From NCBI GenBank assembly GCA_036265435.1, contig DATAPB010000020.1:1-7673 (forward strand): a stretch of 7,673 bases of DNA. The letters run 5' to 3'. The position numbers were made by a program, and so were the translations under genes. The DNA comes from DASUPK01 sp036265435 (GTDB lineage Bacteria > Actinomycetota > Thermoleophilia > Solirubrobacterales > 70-9). Every line of letters begins with the position of its first letter. Positions within the stretch are counted from its first letter, which is position 1. Below are positions 4,374 through 7,673 of the stretch, piece after piece. The notes under the pieces were generated by a model that was not told the origin of the DNA, searched no databases, and worked only from the letters and a program-made list of their open reading frames with translations.

Positions 4374-6139
4374 GAGGCGGTGGCGGGCGTGGACGCGGGG
4401 TCGCGCTGCGGCCTGGCCGAGGAGATGACCTCGACCGGGAAGTCCCAGGAGCCGTCGAGCCAGGGGCCGCGCCTGAGCATCTCCGCGACGTCGACCGAGC
4501 CCTCCTCGAGCAGGCCCGTCGCGGCATCGTAGAGGCGGTAGCGCTGGCGCTGGATGTGCGCGGGCTGCGACTCCAGATAGACGACGCGGAGCTCCCCGTC
4601 CTCGAACCCGCATCGCTCCTGGACCGCGTCGAGCAGCTGCTGGTCGTGGAAATGGCCATCGCCGAAGTTCCAGCCGTTGACCACGCCCGACACGAGCTCG
4701 CCGTCCCGCACCTCGTAGTCATCGACGTTGCCGGCGGCCCGGTGCGCGAGCGCGAGTAGCGCGCGCCCGTGGCTGTGGAGCGCGCGGAAGCCGATCGACT
4801 TGAACATGAGGTACTCGGCCGTCTCACGGTCGTACATCGCGGCGAGTTGCTCGACGACGACCGGCGCGATCCCGCAGCAACCGCGGTTCAGCTTGCCCTC
4901 GGCCCCGATGTCCTTCCGAAAGAGCCACAGGCTGGACGCCCAGTTTCCCGCGTAGTAGCGCATGCTGGGGAGAAACGAGATCTTGTCGGGGCGGAGATTT
5001 CCGATGATCGGGATCGCCACCCCGATCGCTACCAGGGCGACGATGAGAAGCGGGTTGTCGAGGGTCGAGAACGAAACGTCGCCGTAATGGCCGAACAGGA
5101 ATCCGAGCCCGAAGATCATGAACAGGTTCCACTCGAGCGGCACGCCCAGCGCGAACGTCGACGTGATGTGGATGTGGAACAGGAGCATCACGCACAGCGC
5201 GATCGTGCCCAGGATTCCCCCGCGCGAGAGCATCAGAACGAGCGGGGCGCCGAACTCGATCGCGGTCCCGAGGTGCGCGGCGTAGGCGGCGTTCGGGCCC
5301 GGCCGCAGGTCCTCGGGATAGCGGACGTACATCATCGCCTTGGCGTGCCGCGACCGGTTCCACGGCGTGTTGCTCGTCATGACGGACGTCACGAACGGGA
5401 AGTGCCGATTCAGCTTCGACGAGGCGGCGCCCCACCAGATGAAGAGGAAGACGAACTGCCAACCGATGATCTGGTTCGACACAGGAAAGAGCGCGACGAC
5501 GAGCATGAAGCCGTAGATCTCGGGCCGCGCCGAGAGGAAGGAGATCTTGTCCCGGAGACCCAGAAGGACGAGCAACCCGAGTAGGACTGCGATCGGTACC
5601 GGGTCGAGGCGCCCTGCCGCGGTGCCGGCCACGGCCTGGCCGCTCGACACCAGCAGGTAGACGAGCAGCCCGAGAACGGCGGCGTAGAGCGCGACGTCGA
5701 GGGCCGTCCGCCTGGTCCCGCCGGTGAACGGCACCCTCTCGGGCCACGGCGCGAGACGCACCGTGCCGGGGCGGAGGCGGTAGAGCACCCCCCCGATGGG
5801 CGGGTTGTACCTCGCAGTCAGCGCCATCGAGCCGGAGCCGAGCCCGAGGATCTCCCACAGCATCGTCCACACGACCGCCTTTTCGAAGACGATCGGCTCG
5901 GCCCACCAGTCGGTGACGTTCCCGAGACCGCCGAGGCCCGGCGTGGTGGCGGAGGTCACCAGCGCGGCGCCCACGACGAACACGACCAGCTTCACGACGT
6001 AGAGCAGGTAGATGATCCCGGGCGCCCCGAAGCCGTTCACGACCCAGTCCTGCACCACCGGCTTCAGGCGGTCGAGGAACGGCTTTCGCCTCCACTCGAC
6101 GAGGTCGAACGGCGGCGGCTCGGGCTGGATGAAGCCCAT
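4370..6139 (-). CDS. DUF3556 family polytopic membrane protein
   Basis: Encodes 589 residues, within the 570-595 range I recall for DUF3556 transmembrane proteins of mycobacteria and relatives. It begins MGFIQPEPPPFDLVEW, has DWWAEPIVFEKAVVWTMLWE (77-96) and RLRPGTVRLAPWPERVPFT (121-139), all typical of the family. Hydrophobic stretches at about 40-62, 84-107, 148-166, 181-195, 208-239, 297-321, 326-350 and 363-380 suggest eight to ten membrane helices. RYYAGNWA (394-401) opens a soluble C-terminal part of about 190 residues. An H-I-H pair (322-324) lies in a helix. LRDKISFL (195-202) recurs as LRPDKISFL (382-390), hinting at an internal repeat. ATG at 6139 overlaps the glycosidase stop (TGATG) and has only a weak ribosome site, so translation is probably coupled. 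No activity is established; the layout loosely recalls HTTM/gamma-carboxylase-like proteins, but I cannot confirm that. Confidence 0.85.
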   Translation of the reverse strand: MGFIQPEPPPFDLVEWRRKPFLDRLKPVVQDWVVNGFGAPGIIYLLYVVKLVVFVVGAALVTSATTPGLGGLGNVTDWWAEPIVFEKAVVWTMLWEILGLGSGSMALTARYNPPIGGVLYRLRPGTVRLAPWPERVPFTGGTRRTALDVALYAAVLGLLVYLLVSSGQAVAGTAAGRLDPVPIAVLLGLLVLLGLRDKISFLSARPEIYGFMLVVALFPVSNQIIGWQFVFLFIWWGAASSKLNRHFPFVTSVMTSNTPWNRSRHAKAMMYVRYPEDLRPGPNAAYAAHLGTAIEFGAPLVLMLSRGGILGTIALCVMLLFHIHITSTFALGVPLEWNLFMIFGLGFLFGHYGDVSFSTLDNPLLIVALVAIGVAIPIIGNLRPDKISFLPSMRYYAGNWASSLWLFRKDIGAEGKLNRGCCGIAPVVVEQLAAMYDRETAEYLMFKSIGFRALHSHGRALLALAHRAAGNVDDYEVRDGELVSGVVNGWNFGDGHFHDQQLLDAVQERCGFEDGELRVVYLESQPAHIQRQRYRLYDAATGLLEEGSVDVAEMLRRGPWLDGSWDFPVEVISSARPQRDPASTPATAS

Positions 6140-7673
6140 CAGCCGCCGGCGGCGGCGCCCGGGAGCAACTCCACAGTCGTCAGGGAATGCGGGTCAAGGC
6201 GCAGCGACATGTGCCGCGAGCGCAGGGCCTTGCTGCTTTTGTGGATCGATACCCGCCGCGGGTGGTTCGCGGAGTTGGACGACAGATAGCTCGACCCGGC
6301 CAGCCGGTGGATGACGGCGGATTTCAGCGGGGGTCCCTTCACCGTCACCTCCGCGTGGATGGTCCGGGTGCGGTCCTTGTTCACCACCATCAGATAGACC
6401 GAGCCATCCGCCCCCCTGGTGGCGGTGACACTGAGCAGTTGCATCGTGCCGCCCGTGTAGATGCGGCGCGCTGGATTGCCCTGCGTGTTCGCGGCGATGA
6501 GTTGCTCATCGGATGCCGGCGCCAGGAGCCTGAAGGCGTGGGCCGTCGCCGACGGCACGAAGCGCGGCGCCGGACCGATCACCGCCTGCTGCCCGAGCCC
6601 CAGGTCGGCCGCGCCGCGCCGACGGTTCCCCGAGTTGAAGTCGATCAGCGATTGCTTGCCCGCGAGCGGCACGCCCAACTTCATCCAGCGCTGGAGCTCG
6701 AGCGACGTGTAGAGCGCCTGGTCCATCGAGCGCATGTAGTTGTCGGTCGGCCCGGGCCAGCCGCGGAACGACATCCCGTACTCCGAGACGACCACCGGGA
6801 TGTCCTTCCCGACAGTGCCGGCATGGGCCCGGATCGAACGACTGAGCGCGGCGACCTTGGAGGCGCGCCGCCCGGCGATCCGCATGACCCCGTCATGGAA
6901 CTCACTCACCCCGTGCCAACCACGCGGCGGGCGGTGACTGTAGATGTGCGCTACCACGAAGTCATAGGGGTGATCCGTCCCCATCAGCGAGAGGAACCTG
7001 CCGTTGCGAAGCGAGGATCCGACCTGGATGTTCGGATCGGCCGCCTTCATCTCCCGGTAGTAATCGACGAACCCATCGTGTGGCCCCGACGTATAGGAAG
7101 CGCGCACGACGGCGCCCCTTGGAGGTATCGCGCCATGCGCGCCATCGCCGAACCTGATGTCGCCAGTCGCCGGTTCCAGCTCATAGACGTGGGTGCGGGC
7201 GGAGGCCTGGGACAGGTCGGCCACCTGCTTCCAGGTCGCGTCTCCGACCTTCAGCGCGAACGGCTTCGTCGCGTCGACGGGCGGATAGAGGACCTGGAAG
7301 CGCTGCCGGGCCGACCCGTCGCTCACCGCCGCCGATTTCCGGTGGTCCGAGGGGGTACCGACCCGCTGACCGGGAAATTGTGTCGAGCCCCCAAACGCGT
7401 ACTTGCGGGTGCGCTTGCGGAGGCTCCCATCCCCCATCCAGTACGACTGCTGCCGCCCATACATCTCGTTGCCGATCTCCCAGTTGCGCACGTCGTACGG
7501 CTGGGGGTGCCCGTTCGCGGCACGCCGCTCGGCCCAGGCAACGCCGCCGTTGGGATTGGTGCCGACCGGGGCGTTCATGTACTCGACCCAGTCCGCCGCC
7601 TCACGGGCGGTTCCGGTGCCGAAGTTGGCGACCATCATCGCCTGGAGCCCGTGAGAGAGCACGAATCCGCCGA
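6139..7673 (-). CDS. GH51-like glycoside hydrolase (alpha-L-arabinofuranosidase-like), 5' end beyond the window
   Basis: At least 510 residues. The frame is open through the right edge and the first visible residues already lie inside a TIM barrel (MVANFGTGTAREAADWVEYMN), so the start is missing and any signal peptide cannot be judged. Counting from the internal GTG at 7662, WEIGNEMYG holds the likely acid/base glutamate E66 and VVVSEYGMSF the likely nucleophile E294, the spacing of clan GH-A. The C-terminal part (MQLLSVTATRGADGSVYLMVVNKD ... SLRLDPHSLTTVELLPG) is the beta-sandwich found after GH51 barrels, ending with the PHS-x-T-x-x-EL motif. An extra segment at about 119-193 separates the two catalytic regions and carries GDIRFGDGAHGAIPPRGA. 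Likely cleaves terminal arabinofuranose or a related sugar; exact specificity is unknown. It is first in the visible operon and overlaps the DUF3556 gene by one base. Confidence 0.72.
   Translation of the reverse strand, partial: GGFVLSHGLQAMMVANFGTGTAREAADWVEYMNAPVGTNPNGGVAWAERRAANGHPQPYDVRNWEIGNEMYGRQQSYWMGDGSLRKRTRKYAFGGSTQFPGQRVGTPSDHRKSAAVSDGSARQRFQVLYPPVDATKPFALKVGDATWKQVADLSQASARTHVYELEPATGDIRFGDGAHGAIPPRGAVVRASYTSGPHDGFVDYYREMKAADPNIQVGSSLRNGRFLSLMGTDHPYDFVVAHIYSHRPPRGWHGVSEFHDGVMRIAGRRASKVAALSRSIRAHAGTVGKDIPVVVSEYGMSFRGWPGPTDNYMRSMDQALYTSLELQRWMKLGVPLAGKQSLIDFNSGNRRRGAADLGLGQQAVIGPAPRFVPSATAHAFRLLAPASDEQLIAANTQGNPARRIYTGGTMQLLSVTATRGADGSVYLMVVNKDRTRTIHAEVTVKGPPLKSAVIHRLAGSSYLSSNSANHPRRVSIHKSSKALRSRHMSLRLDPHSLTTVELLPGAAAGG
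7084..7308 (-). other. Inserted module inside the glycosidase
   Basis: Codons for about residues 119-193 (from GTG 7662), ending YTSG just before PHDGFVDYY resumes the barrel. It reads as a small beta domain: VLYPPVDATKPFALKVGDATWKQVADL, then VYELEPATGDIRFGDGAHGAIPPRGAVVRASYTSG. The piece G-x-IRFGDG-x-HG-x-x-PP-x-GA resembles a motif I recall from phage baseplate J-like proteins. Module limits are approximate. Confidence 0.5.

Noticed and set aside
4374..4613. N-terminal extension of the oxidoreductase frame up to 4613
   Set aside because: The 80 extra residues are arginine-rich, overlap the end of the DUF3556 gene and precede the FAD-binding strand that should lie at the N-terminus.
4769..6095. 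Plus-strand frame at 4769-5584 and minus-strand frame at 4824-6095 in the membrane protein region
   Set aside because: Both overlap the DUF3556 gene in other frames and consist of charged low-complexity sequence.

Overview
High-GC window that looks like a soil-type actinobacterium, most likely of the Thermoleophilia/Solirubrobacterales kind. This placement is inferred from protein style: SnoaL-like proteins starting MS-x-x-NVE-x-VRR and ending ALEAAGLRE, a secreted protein whose mature part starts ANTVSSSDI, a DUF1918 protein and a DUF3556 membrane protein. It is not inferred from any marker gene. No tRNA, rRNA, CRISPR array, transposase or phage structural gene was found. Eight genes are supported; all are on the minus strand except the SnoaL-like gene at 404-790.

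Left part (1-2513): short, mostly separately expressed genes. A DUF1918 gene runs off the left edge (1-207). A divergent SnoaL-like gene (404-790) has a 197-nt spacer before it that carries two tandem 25-nt palindromic repeats. A secreted protein (1075-1707) combines a 13-step pentapeptide-type repeat with a cysteine-containing Lcl/DUF1566-like domain. A second SnoaL-like gene (1852-2250) and a 46-residue membrane peptide (2373-2513) follow. The two SnoaL-like genes differ in their middles but share near-identical ends: a 31-nt block spanning the start codon and an identical 30-nt block ending at the stop codon. Neither has a Shine-Dalgarno sequence, and the shared start block looks like a leaderless promoter.

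Right part (2645-7673): a compact minus-strand operon. In transcription order it holds a glycoside hydrolase resembling GH51 alpha-L-arabinofuranosidase (5' end beyond the window), a DUF3556 polytopic membrane protein, a CrtI/phytoene-dehydrogenase-like FAD oxidoreductase and an unknown 83-residue protein. The first two genes overlap as TGATG and the next two as GTGA, so the glycosidase, membrane protein and oxidoreductase are probably made together. Their joint role is unknown; envelope glycan or glycolipid processing is a reasonable inference. This operon, the bookended SnoaL-like pair and the secreted pentapeptide-repeat protein are the most unusual parts of the window.
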